From Ramicandelaber brevisporus (lineage: Eukaryota; Kickxellomycota; Ramicandelaberales; Ramicandelaberaceae): a stretch of DNA of 13,087 nt. Shown piece after piece: positions 6,721 through 13,087 of the stretch. Numbering within the stretch: position 1 is the stretch's first letter; every line of letters starts with the position of its first letter. The stretch spans positions 1 through 13,087 of the forward strand of contig MU603255.1 of the NCBI GenBank assembly GCA_025201865.1. Direction: 5' to 3'. Both the position numbers and the translations under genes were made by a program. Under the pieces are notes generated by a model. It was not told where the DNA came from and made no database searches. It worked only from the letters and a program-made list of their open reading frames with translations.

Positions 6721-8731
6721 GAAGTGCTTGCTGCCAGCCTTTTTCAGCCCATGTCAAGTTAACTGCTGCCTCAACTACCGGTGATGCAATGGATGGAGCT
6801 CCAGGTGCTCGATAATCAACTAATCCTGGGTCAATGACGAGAGGGTTTCCTGGCGCTGGAATCGCCTGTTGTTGCGGCTGCTGTTCTTGCAATTTGATTT
6901 CCGCGGTAGTCGGTGTCCCAGTGCTGAGAGGAGGGTTGAATGCAGCGGTGGCAGCTCGACGTCTTCGCTCAGCTTCACGCTCCTCCAGTCGCTGAATAGC
7001 AAACGCGAGGCTGTAAGCTTCCTTGATTGACACATTTGGAGTAATTGGCTGGGCTTTCTGTGCATGAAGACTCGGAGTGATTTCTGAAGCAACACTGCTT
7101 GCAACCGACATGTGGCTATCACTCTCCACTGTATCCAATCGAGGGCTGCAACTGCTACTGCATACACTCACCTCTTCCTCCTCTTCCTCTTCCTTTTCTC
7201 CTTTTACTTTTTTGTCTTTTCCTTCAATGGAGATGCCATTCATGGTTTGATTCACATGCGTGTCGGTGACAGTGACCAGCGGAGTGGGTGTGATGTCATC
7301 AGCTGGCTGTTTGGACGACTTCAGTGCAGGTGTTGTATCGCCTGTAGCCACTACAGATTGTGACTTTGAATCGGGCGGTGATGCAGCTTCAGCGACACTA
7401 GGAAGAGCTGGTGGAATCACAGTGACACGTACAGCCGCTACAATTGGAGCCGCCTCACCAGCTGCTGCGATACCAGTCGGCGCAGCAGCAGCTGACGGTT
7501 TCTGAGAAATCTTCAATGGAGCATGGCGAGAAGGCTTCAATATTGCTGCTGGATGGTGTACACCGCGAGATACCCATGGATGAGCCAGAAACTCTTCAAT
7601 AGTCAATCTCTCCTCTGGTCTGACGCGAAGCAATCGAGCCACAACATCTTTGGCAGAATTGCTGATGCCATCCCACCATGGACTAATGAATGACCATTCT
7701 CCATGCGCCACTTTGCGAGCCAGTTGAGTTGGATCGTCGTCGTAAAATGGCGGGAATCCAACCAGCATTGTGTACAGCAAACAGCCGATTGCCCACATAT
7801 CAACAGCACGAGGCGTATACTCGCGAGCCATCACTAGCTCTGGTGCGGCATAGCCTACCGTGCCACATGGGGTTTGAGCAAGCTGAGAGCGGGTGGAAAA
7901 CGAACGAGACAGTCCAAAATCAGCCAGCGCAACGCGGCCAATTCCACCGCCCATCAAGCCTGGCACAACCACTCCTTCAGAACGACGAGTCCGAGTCTGA
8001 CGATACTGCTCGAGTGCTTCGTCGTCCATAGGATGAGCCGCCTTGTCCGGGTGGCGACTTGATGATGTTGATGATGTTGAGGAAGAGGGCAGGATCTCAG
8101 CAGATTGACAGACCAGATTCTCGAGCTTAATGTCGCGGTGAACAACATTGCATTCAACGTGGAGATACCGAACAGCTTCAGCAACCTGCATGATAATATG
8201 GCGTGACATCGGCTCCGAATAGTACGTAGCCTTGACTAAATGATCAAACACTTCTCCTCCATTGAACAGCTCGGCTACGATATGCACATACAGTGGATTA
8301 TCTGGCAGTGGTGTCTTGCCACTTCCAGTGCCACCAGCACTGCTGTCAGAATCGCTGCACTCGCCACCTGCACTGTTTGACACAAACGCACCCAAGAATC
8401 GGACAATGTTTGTATGATGCACTCGTCGCAGTATTCCAATCTCCTTGTACACTTTAGCTATCTGCTGCGGAGTCATCGATGCAGTGCGTACAATCTTGAC
8501 AGCAACCTGAGTCTCAACCACTGGCGAGTTTGTCGTATCGATTGCTGCGTACACTGTACTAAACGCACCTGCGCCGAGCTTGGAGACAATGTGAAACCGC
8601 TCGCTTGGCCATACTGGAAGTACCACAGTCCCTGATGAACCGGCGGCTGTTGCTGCTGCTACGATGGCTGTTCTGAGAGCAGTTGTAGCTGTGGCTGGTA
8701 GATTCTTGGGCTTGGCGTAGGGCTCGGCCAT
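5966..8731 (-). CDS. srk1: Rck2/Srk1-like serine/threonine kinase (CAMK group), Gln-rich tail
   Basis: This 921-residue protein is a CAMK-group kinase. Family members Rck2 (budding yeast) and Srk1 (fission yeast) are phosphorylated by the stress MAP kinases Hog1/Sty1 and restrain translation or mitotic entry. All catalytic parts are present: Gly loop GAGAFSTVY (53-61), K79, HRDIKLEN (198-205), DFG (271-273), CGTVGYAAPE (289-298), WAIGCLLYTML, PPFYDDD, SPWWD and HPWV (384-387). The roughly 60-residue insert between HRD and DFG that ends in GGGIGRV is a family trait and the main reason for the call. The tail (388-921) is disordered: E7, Q20, His/Gln repeats, polyproline and another Q block. Two ordered islands remain, KEAYSLAFAIQRLEE near 570-584 and FALDIGRATILGRRGK near 863-878, which from memory resemble conserved C-terminal motifs of fungal relatives. 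ATG 8731 (AAGATGG context) is the first in-frame ATG. The frame is open further upstream but only from a TTG. Confidence 0.88.
6491..6574 (-). repeat. Nested minisatellite coding for His/Gln/Tyr
   Basis: On the plus strand four perfect copies of a 12-mer (ATGCTGTTGCTG, 6491-6538) are followed by two perfect copies of an 18-mer (6539-6574). In the kinase tail they encode QYQHQH twice and then QQQH four times, a His-rich low-complexity block at about residues 720-747. Confidence 0.92.
6662..6721 (-). repeat. Pure (CAA)20 microsatellite, Gln20
   Basis: Twenty uninterrupted TTG triplets on the plus strand, read as CAA on the coding strand, encode Gln 671-690 of the kinase. The perfect purity points to recent slippage and probable length polymorphism. 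Confidence 0.95.
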
Positions 8732-8734
8732 CTT

Positions 8735-8756
8735 GCTGATGCTGATGCTGATGCTG
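8735..8756. repeat. (GCTGAT)3 hexamer repeat next to the kinase start
   Basis: Three GCTGAT units plus GCTG, ending 4 bases from the kinase ATG in the leader. Confidence 0.85.
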
Positions 8757-8906
8757 GTTGTTTTTTTTTTGCTTTGTTTGTTACCAATAATAGTGACTGT
8801 GGTATCAGGAGAGATGCTGAAGGCGACACTCGCAATCGAGGAAGGAAGAGGTGATAGCACAGTAAAACAGGGTGAAGAGTATACCAAATCGAAAGAAGAA
8901 GCTGCT

Positions 8907-8964
8907 GTTTTTGTTTTTGTTTTTGTTTTTGCTGCTGTTGCTGCTGCTGCTGTTGCTGTTGTTG
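8907..8964. repeat. (GTTTTT)4 plus GCTGCTGTT triplet run in the leader
   Basis: Four perfect GTTTTT units (8907-8930) run into a GCT/GTT triplet stretch to 8964. It lies in presumed 5' leader sequence, so such repeats are not limited to coding DNA here. Confidence 0.85.
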
Positions 8965-9152
8965 AGGTGAAACTACGATGGTTTGGTTGTGTATGTCGTT
9001 TTTTTTTTTCAAAAAAAAGTTCAATAGTACATCGCCACGAAGACGCCTCACCAGTCACATTGGCACACACACTCGTGGCAAATCGATGTGAAATCAAAGA
9101 AGCTTTTTTTGTCTCTCTCTCATTCTCTCTCTTCTAAATCTAGCTTGCGATC

Positions 9153-10871
9153 TTATGACATCATTGGTTCCGATTGAATGAATGAATATGATAAAGAAAC
9201 TCGATCGGTTCCCACTTCCTTCGCTCCGTCCAACTTGGCCGTTCTGGCTCCGAATTGAATGGCTCGCTTGGCGACACTGGCACATTCAACGCTCATACCA
9301 AGTTCCCGGACAGCCATATACCTCAGCAGCAGCTTCTCGCCGATTCCCCGACCAAATCGCACGTCCATCTTGGCATTTACAGGCAGATTGGAAATGAACC
9401 TGACCAAATCCTCGTCCAAGAATGGGAATCGCGCTTCTTTGGCGTGATCGGAAATGATGCGATCGTCTCGGCCGAGATTCCGAGACGAGATGCGACTGAC
9501 GTCGAGCTGCAACTCCTGTAACAATCGCAGCCATTTGCCCTGTCGGTATGCTTCGCGATGGCGAGAATATCCGCCAAACTGCTCGTCCGCACCCATGCCC
9601 AGCAGCAAGACTCTTGCCTGTCCAATATACGCCGATCCGTCCGTCAAAGTGCCGCGTCCACGAGCTGCAAACCACAGCGCGAGTGCAATCGACAAGTCCA
9701 TCGCCGTGTCATGAGGAGCCATCAACTGAATAATGTGATTTCTCCACTCTTTGGCTTCGTCGAGCTCGACGTCAACAGATACAAACCGCCAGTCGCGCTG
9801 TGGAGAAATGCGCCGTAAATCGGCCAACATGTTCAACCCGGTGACTCGATCAGGAACTGCAAATCGCCTATCTGGCTGCTGCTGAGACTTGTTTGGATTG
9901 CTGAATGCGACATTGAACAACTCGATTGGCTCATTGGCTGGAACAATGCGGTCAGCGAGTAAAGCGAGAACAGCGCAATCGATGCCTCCAGAGAACAAAA
10001 TGCCAACACGCGGCGCATCTGGTCCATGAGGGTTAGGCGGAATGGACTCGATGCGTGTCTTCACTGAGGAGTACATGGCGTTGTACAGCGGCAGCGACTG
10101 GTCTTGGATGGTCATTGGAATGACTGCTTGATCAAGAAGAGTCGCAGATGTCGCTGGGATTGAGTCGAGCTCGCCATTGCAGTCAGTTGGGAGATTGTCG
10201 CAAAGGATGTTAAAGTTGTTGGCTGGCCATTCTTTTCTAGTCACTTCCAGCAGTTGCTCCATATTTAAGTGCATCCCATCACTCGATAGTAGGTTCGAAT
10301 CGAGACAGTACATGCCATCTGCAGGCAGCTCAATCCACTGAATATGATTATCGCTGCTTGATGCGACAGTGTTGGAAGAGATGACCAAACATCTCGATGC
10401 AGCATCCCACCCCAGCACTAGAGACCTTCTACCAAGTCTATCTCTGCCAAACCACAGCTGCTGACTGGGTGCATCCCAGTATACCATCGCAAACGGACCG
10501 CGTGTTTTGTCCATCACATCCAAAACTGATGAACCTTCGTTCGAAATCAGCCTTTCAAAAAGCAATTCGCCATCATTGCTGTCGTTGGGCACCATCGGTT
10601 CACCGCCAAAGAGTTCACCGTTCCATGCCAGACAGCTGCTGCTCCTCTGGTCGAAGAATGGCTGTGGATGAGGACTAGTGCCTCCACGAAGATGCAGCAC
10701 AGCCGAATGAATGGCAATAGCAGTCGTGCTAGGAGATGAAGGCAACAGCAGTTTCATGCTGTGCACATCTGGGCCGCGTCGGTTGCAGCTGCCAGCTAGC
10801 TGTGATACAAGTTTCTCAGGCACACCAGTGTCTGCAGAGCCGAGCTGTATGACTGTAACTATCCCACACAT
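9153..10871 (-). CDS. ASNSD1-like (YML096W-type) asparagine synthetase domain protein
   Basis: This 572-residue protein has two domains. The N-terminal class II glutamine amidotransferase begins MCGI, with Cys2 as the expected nucleophile after Met removal, which fixes the start. RRGPD (31-35), AWNGELFGG (82-90) and D100 are further expected active-site positions. The C-terminal asparagine-synthase/PP-loop domain has FSGGIDCAVLALLADR (293-308), PDRVTG, GADEQFGGYSRHR (427-439), then SSRNLGRDDR (462-471), KEARFPFLDE (478-487) and RGIGEKLLLR (508-517). These last blocks match human ASNSD1 and yeast YML096W rather than true Asn synthetase. The role of that family is not settled; it may not make asparagine. 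The PP-loop ends in Cys299 where Ser is usual. Length is near the yeast (525) and human (643) proteins. It is head-to-head with the DUF455 gene and upstream of the kinase on the same strand. Confidence 0.92.
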   Translation of the reverse strand: MCGIVTVIQLGSADTGVPEKLVSQLAGSCNRRGPDVHSMKLLLPSSPSTTAIAIHSAVLHLRGGTSPHPQPFFDQRSSSCLAWNGELFGGEPMVPNDSNDGELLFERLISNEGSSVLDVMDKTRGPFAMVYWDAPSQQLWFGRDRLGRRSLVLGWDAASRCLVISSNTVASSSDNHIQWIELPADGMYCLDSNLLSSDGMHLNMEQLLEVTRKEWPANNFNILCDNLPTDCNGELDSIPATSATLLDQAVIPMTIQDQSLPLYNAMYSSVKTRIESIPPNPHGPDAPRVGILFSGGIDCAVLALLADRIVPANEPIELFNVAFSNPNKSQQQPDRRFAVPDRVTGLNMLADLRRISPQRDWRFVSVDVELDEAKEWRNHIIQLMAPHDTAMDLSIALALWFAARGRGTLTDGSAYIGQARVLLLGMGADEQFGGYSRHREAYRQGKWLRLLQELQLDVSRISSRNLGRDDRIISDHAKEARFPFLDEDLVRFISNLPVNAKMDVRFGRGIGEKLLLRYMAVRELGMSVECASVAKRAIQFGARTAKLDGAKEVGTDRVSLSYSFIQSEPMMS

Positions 10872-10978
10872 GTCGATCGATCAGTGGCAACTTTTGCTTT
10901 CTTTGCTTTCTTTGCTTTCTTTCTTTGTTTTTTTTTCTTTTTTTAATCTCGATCTTGAATCTGATTCTAACAACAAAT
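10872..10978. promoter_or_regulatory. Compact bidirectional promoter, ASNSD1-like / DUF455
   Basis: Only 107 bp separate the two ATGs. The plus strand holds a palindromic TCGATCGATC next to the ASNSD1 ATG (10873-10882), three perfect copies of the 9-mer TTTGCTTTC (10893-10919) and a long T-rich tract to about 10944. No ATG occurs on either strand inside it. The strand asymmetry (T-rich toward DUF455, A/G-rich toward ASNSD1) suits a nucleosome-poor promoter, but no named factor site is evident. Confidence 0.65.
10893..10919. repeat. Three tandem copies of a 9-mer (TTTGCTTTC)
   Basis: Perfect 9-bp tandem triplet in the middle of the shared ASNSD1/DUF455 promoter, followed by further CTTT-type sequence. 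Confidence 0.92.
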
Positions 10979-11893
10979 ATGTCTACTTTGTGCGCTCGTG
11001 CTCTTCGTATTCTTCGAACCTCTAATCCCGCCGACAAGGTTAGCGAGACTCTCGCACTCGGCTCCGACTGGCGCTCCGGCGTCATATCTGAGATTGGCTC
11101 AGCCATTCCTCTCGATTTCCCTCCGCGTGACTCTAGCGTGCAAATAGTGCCACCTACCAAGACTCCTAAACTTGGCAATGCCGGCAACCTGCGCAGCCGC
11201 ATCACAATACTCCATTCTCTAGCCAATGTCGAACAATTTGCGATTGATACTGCTCTCGATAACATTATTCGTTTTGGTAACACTTCAAACCCCATTGCCA
11301 ATGATCCAAATACGTTTGGTACAGACTCAAGTGAGTTTGTGAACAGAATGCCAAAGCAGTTTTACGACGACTTTGTTCGGATGGCGACTGAAGAAGCTGG
11401 CCATTTCAACATGCTACAGACTCGGCTCAAAGACTTTGGATCATATTTCGGCGCACTGCCCGTCCACACTGGTGTCTGGGATTCGGCAATGGCCACTGCA
11501 GACGCTCTGCTGCCACGCATGGCAATAGTCCACATGGTTCACGAGGCTCGCGGCTTGGACGTCAATCCAGGTATGATTGCCAAGTTTAGAAGCAATGGAA
11601 ACGACGAAGAGTCTGCCAAATTGCTCGAATTGATTTTGGAAGAGGAGATTGGACATGTCAGAATTGGATTGAGCTGGTTTAGCTATTTGTGCAATGTTCA
11701 AGATATTGATAAAGCGAGTAAGTTTGCAGAAATTGTGGAAGAGAGGTTTAATGGGAAGCTAAAGCCGCCGTTTAATGAGATTGCCAGAGAAGCTGCAGGG
11801 TTTGAAAAGGAAATGTACATGCCGTTGGCGTCTACAGATGTCACACCACCGGCTTCGCCAAAGAAGACCAAGAAGCAGGCTCTCGTTGCATAA
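10979..11893 (+). CDS. DUF455 ferritin-like (predicted di-iron) protein
   Basis: This 304-residue protein belongs to the DUF455 family (Pfam PF04305), a four-helix ferritin-like group of unknown function found in bacteria and some eukaryotes. The ligand set expected for a carboxylate-bridged di-iron site is visible in order: E85 (NVEQF), E139xxH142 (EEAGH), E189 (HEARGLD), E223xxH226 (EEIGH). The ARALRILRTSNPADK start and the FYDDFVRMATEEAGHF and VHMVHEARGLD blocks are typical. An oxidase, hydroxylase or iron-handling role is possible, but no substrate can be named. The C-terminus is a short Lys-rich tail (PKKTKKQ). The N-terminus is basic with Cys5 and might be a weak mitochondrial presequence; that is uncertain. 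ATG 10979 (AAT before it) is the first in-frame ATG; upstream only a TTG is open. It converges with the secreted-protein gene, 78 bp between stops. Confidence 0.9.
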   Translation: MSTLCARALRILRTSNPADKVSETLALGSDWRSGVISEIGSAIPLDFPPRDSSVQIVPPTKTPKLGNAGNLRSRITILHSLANVEQFAIDTALDNIIRFGNTSNPIANDPNTFGTDSSEFVNRMPKQFYDDFVRMATEEAGHFNMLQTRLKDFGSYFGALPVHTGVWDSAMATADALLPRMAIVHMVHEARGLDVNPGMIAKFRSNGNDEESAKLLELILEEEIGHVRIGLSWFSYLCNVQDIDKASKFAEIVEERFNGKLKPPFNEIAREAAGFEKEMYMPLASTDVTPPASPKKTKKQALVA

Positions 11894-11894
11894 A

Positions 11895-11900
11895 AATAAA
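11895..11900 (+). terminator. AATAAA polyadenylation signal (DUF455), proximal
   Basis: Perfect hexamer 2 bases after the TAA stop. A second copy follows 18 bases later, so this one may be too close to be used. Confidence 0.4.
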
Positions 11901-11917
11901 CTTTATCTCTTTAAAAC

Positions 11918-11923
11918 AATAAA
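11918..11923 (+). terminator. AATAAA polyadenylation signal (DUF455), distal
   Basis: Second perfect hexamer, 25 bases after the stop and the likelier functional one. Confidence 0.5.
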
Positions 11924-11971
11924 CTAAAAGCTACAAACAAATGAGTGCATTAGAATGGGGGATTGGCTGAT

Positions 11972-12601
11972 TTAAAAGGGAGTGGTTTGCGAAAAGACCA
12001 ATTGGCCGCCTGGTCGTTTCTTGAGCATGTACTTGGTTGGACTCTTGAATTTGGCTACCGAGTATGACTTGGTGGCAGTTGTAGTAAGCTGATGCTGGTG
12101 TTTGGATGCAGATTTTGTAGAACCACGCAGTGCAAGCATTTCGAGTGTCATACTGCTGCTGTGGATATTGTTGCGCTTATGGTGTTTCTTGGTCGGCTGA
12201 TTCGGTGAGTGTTGATTATGGCGACTAGTAAATCCAAACTGCTTGGATGCTTGCTGTTGCTGATTAAACTGGGATTCATCCTGTTCGAACATTACTGGTG
12301 GTGATTGTACTTGTGATTGCTGGATATCGATTTGGGGAGGATTAGTAAGAATGGTTGTTGATTGCTGTGGCTGTTGTTGTTGCTGTTGTTGCTGGTCAAG
12401 TGGGATAACTGAGGTGGCTCTAATAACATTATCAAATGACTGTTGTTGTTGCTGCTGCTGCTGCTGCTGTTCATCAAAGAAGTCTTGCTGACGAGGTTTA
12501 ACGAAGGAGTGGATTGGTAGAGCATTAACAAGTGGTTTGTATGGAGTAAGTGTAGCAATGATAGCCACAAGATATAACGTTGATACTATTGAGGATTTCA
12601 T
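11972..12601 (-). CDS. Small secreted Gln-rich protein, unknown family
   Basis: I do not recognise this 209-residue protein. From ATG 12601 it starts MKSS followed by a hydrophobic stretch (IVSTLYLVAIIATL) and a likely signal-peptidase site near VNA-LP at residue 27, so it should enter the secretory pathway. No later membrane segment is seen. The mature part has Q10 (45-54), Q8 (70-77) and shorter Q runs, mixed CAA/CAG. A basic His/Lys segment (KKHHKR, 138-143) and an ordered-looking basic C-terminus (TKSYSVAKFKSPTKYMLKKR, 176-195, then PGGQLVF) follow. The KR sites could be Kex2-type cleavage sites, making it a possible peptide or cell-wall protein precursor; this is inference. The frame is open upstream to ATGs at 12781 and 12799, which would add 60 or 66 residues and bury the signal peptide, so 12601 is preferred. 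It has no Cys from 12601. Confidence 0.72.
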   Translation of the reverse strand: MKSSIVSTLYLVAIIATLTPYKPLVNALPIHSFVKPRQQDFFDEQQQQQQQQQQSFDNVIRATSVIPLDQQQQQQQQPQQSTTILTNPPQIDIQQSQVQSPPVMFEQDESQFNQQQQASKQFGFTSRHNQHSPNQPTKKHHKRNNIHSSSMTLEMLALRGSTKSASKHQHQLTTTATKSYSVAKFKSPTKYMLKKRPGGQLVFSQTTPF

Positions 12602-13087
12602 ATCAAGAAAGGAAGAATAAAAAAAAATAGTGTGAAAAGTCTGCGATTGAAGAGTGAGTGATTTATGATTTAGATAGAAAAGGAAAAGAATATTGATTGA
12701 TGATTGAGCGTGAGACAGAAATGAGACACAGCTGAGCGGTGTTTCGTTGAACGCGCGTGTTGGAAATAATATGTCGCGCATGCACGTCGTCACTGTCATC
12801 CACGCGGCTCATCTAAATTAAGAAGAGCGTGGCCGCACTGGCTCTGAAATAAAAAAGGGGGAATTGATGTAACAACTCGCTCTCGCATGATCCCTAATAA
12901 TAATAAACGCAGAAGTCAGGAGTGGAGGCAATTCCAACTTCAAAGTGAGTGGATAAAATCGAAAAAGTAAACAGAAAACTGTGCGAGCTCAGCTAACTAC
13001 TCAGAGACAGTGAGGATTTAATGAATTGGCGATTGCTACTTGGTGTCTAACGAACGACGCAGTGGCTCAATCACGTTGACTGAGCCG
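12602..13087. other. Non-coding upstream region at the window edge
   Basis: These 486 bases lie upstream of the secreted-protein gene. From 12602 to 12778 the minus strand has no ATG, as in a 5' leader. Beyond 12800 I see no gene on either strand. There are AT-rich islands (AATAAA at 12848-12853 and 12902-12907, plus strand, with no coding sequence to serve), a TAATAATAATAAA run and a small hairpin at the end. It is probably promoter sequence, perhaps shared with a gene beyond the window. Confidence 0.6.
13064..13086. repeat. Imperfect 9-bp inverted repeat at the window end
   Basis: GGCTCA and TGAGCC arms enclose TCA-CGT-TGA, giving 9 pairs with one A/C mismatch and a 3-base loop. The function is unknown; it might be an operator-like palindrome or chance. 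Confidence 0.5.

Larger units (their letters stand above)
8732..9152 (-). promoter_or_regulatory. Kinase 5' leader / promoter and ASNSD1 3' end
   Basis: These 421 bases lie between the kinase ATG and the stop of the ASNSD1-like gene, both on the minus strand. They hold (GCTGAT)3 (8735-8756), T10 (8761-8770), (GTTTTT)4 (8907-8930), a GCTGCTGTT run (8931-8964), T11-C-A8 (8999-9018) and a CT-rich run (9111-9136). On the kinase strand there is no ATG for about 300 bases before the main start. Before that come two tiny reading frames: ATG TAC TAT TGA (9032-9021) and a start-stop ATG TGA (9060-9055). The ATG-free stretch suggests a long 5' leader. No AATAAA for the ASNSD1-like gene is visible. Confidence 0.55.
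11894..11971. other. Short convergent spacer, DUF455 / secreted protein
   Basis: Seventy-eight AT-rich bases between two stop codons. Two plus-strand AATAAA signals serve DUF455. None is visible for the minus-strand gene, whose transcript probably runs into the DUF455 3' end. Confidence 0.7.

Noticed and set aside
6491-6721. CRISPR-like array
   Set aside because: The repeats are contiguous coding triplets without spacers in a eukaryotic gene.
8732-9097. A 122-residue N-terminal extension of the kinase
   Set aside because: The frame is open but begins at TTG with no ATG. It translates simple repeats (TKTKTK, SISISI), and ATG 8731 has a good AAGATGG context.
8733-9137. Plus-strand frame rich in Val/Ala/Leu above the kinase
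   Set aside because: Shadow of the leader microsatellites (MLMLML, FVFVFV), with no recognisable domain.
10291-10301. GGTTCGAAT, like a tRNA B-box
   Set aside because: It lies inside the ASNSD1-like coding sequence with no clover-leaf around it.
10925-10978. Hydrophobic N-terminal leader for DUF455
   Set aside because: The FFFLFLISIL reading comes from the T-rich promoter, starts at TTG and has no ATG.
12602-12799. Longer start for the secreted protein at 12799 or 12781
   Set aside because: It would place the signal peptide inside the protein. Kept only as an alternative, because both are true ATGs.
13064-13087. tRNA D-arm-like hairpin on the minus strand
   Set aside because: The loop lacks the expected GG and no anticodon or T arm follows in the visible sequence.

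Overview
The window is nuclear DNA from an intron-poor eukaryote. It holds seven protein genes, six of them complete, and none needs an intron. Start codons fit eukaryotic contexts, AATAAA signals follow several genes, and there are no operons or Shine-Dalgarno sites. A fungus or close relative is the best guess: the large kinase matches the fungal Rck2/Srk1 family, and RAD16, NAP1 and a YML096W/ASNSD1-type protein all have well-known fungal counterparts. The species cannot be named. Base composition is fairly balanced, but triplet microsatellites (CAG/CAA/GTT, GAT, CTG) occur in coding and non-coding DNA, so several proteins carry runs of Gln, Asn, Asp, Ser or His-Gln.

Layout, left to right. 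1-1290 (+): 3' part of a Ser/Pro/Gln-rich protein with a C-terminal coiled coil. Its TAG stop sits inside a CAG run and the frame stays open to a TAA at 1494. 1646-4708 (-): RAD16-type SNF2/RING DNA-repair ATPase. 5004-5867 (+): NAP1-family histone chaperone, head-to-head with RAD16 across 295 bp. 5966-8731 (-): Rck2/Srk1-like stress kinase with a long repeat-rich C-terminal tail. 9153-10871 (-): ASNSD1-like glutaminase/asparagine-synthetase-domain protein. 10979-11893 (+): DUF455 ferritin-like protein with a complete predicted di-iron ligand set, head-to-head with ASNSD1 across 107 bp. 11972-12601 (-): small secreted Gln-rich protein of unknown family. 12602-13087: non-coding, with the upstream region of that gene and a small hairpin at the edge.

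Functionally, RAD16 and NAP1 both act on chromatin and probably share a bidirectional promoter. The kinase belongs to a family that works downstream of stress MAP kinases. Nothing ties all seven genes into one pathway. Three convergent pairs lie so close (78, 98 and about 150-355 bp between stops) that overlapping 3' transcripts are likely. I do not see a clear new multi-gene system. The most unusual points are the in-frame TAG in a CAG tract, the nested His/Gln repeats in the kinase, the paired ASNSD1/DUF455 promoter, and the orphan secreted Gln-rich protein.
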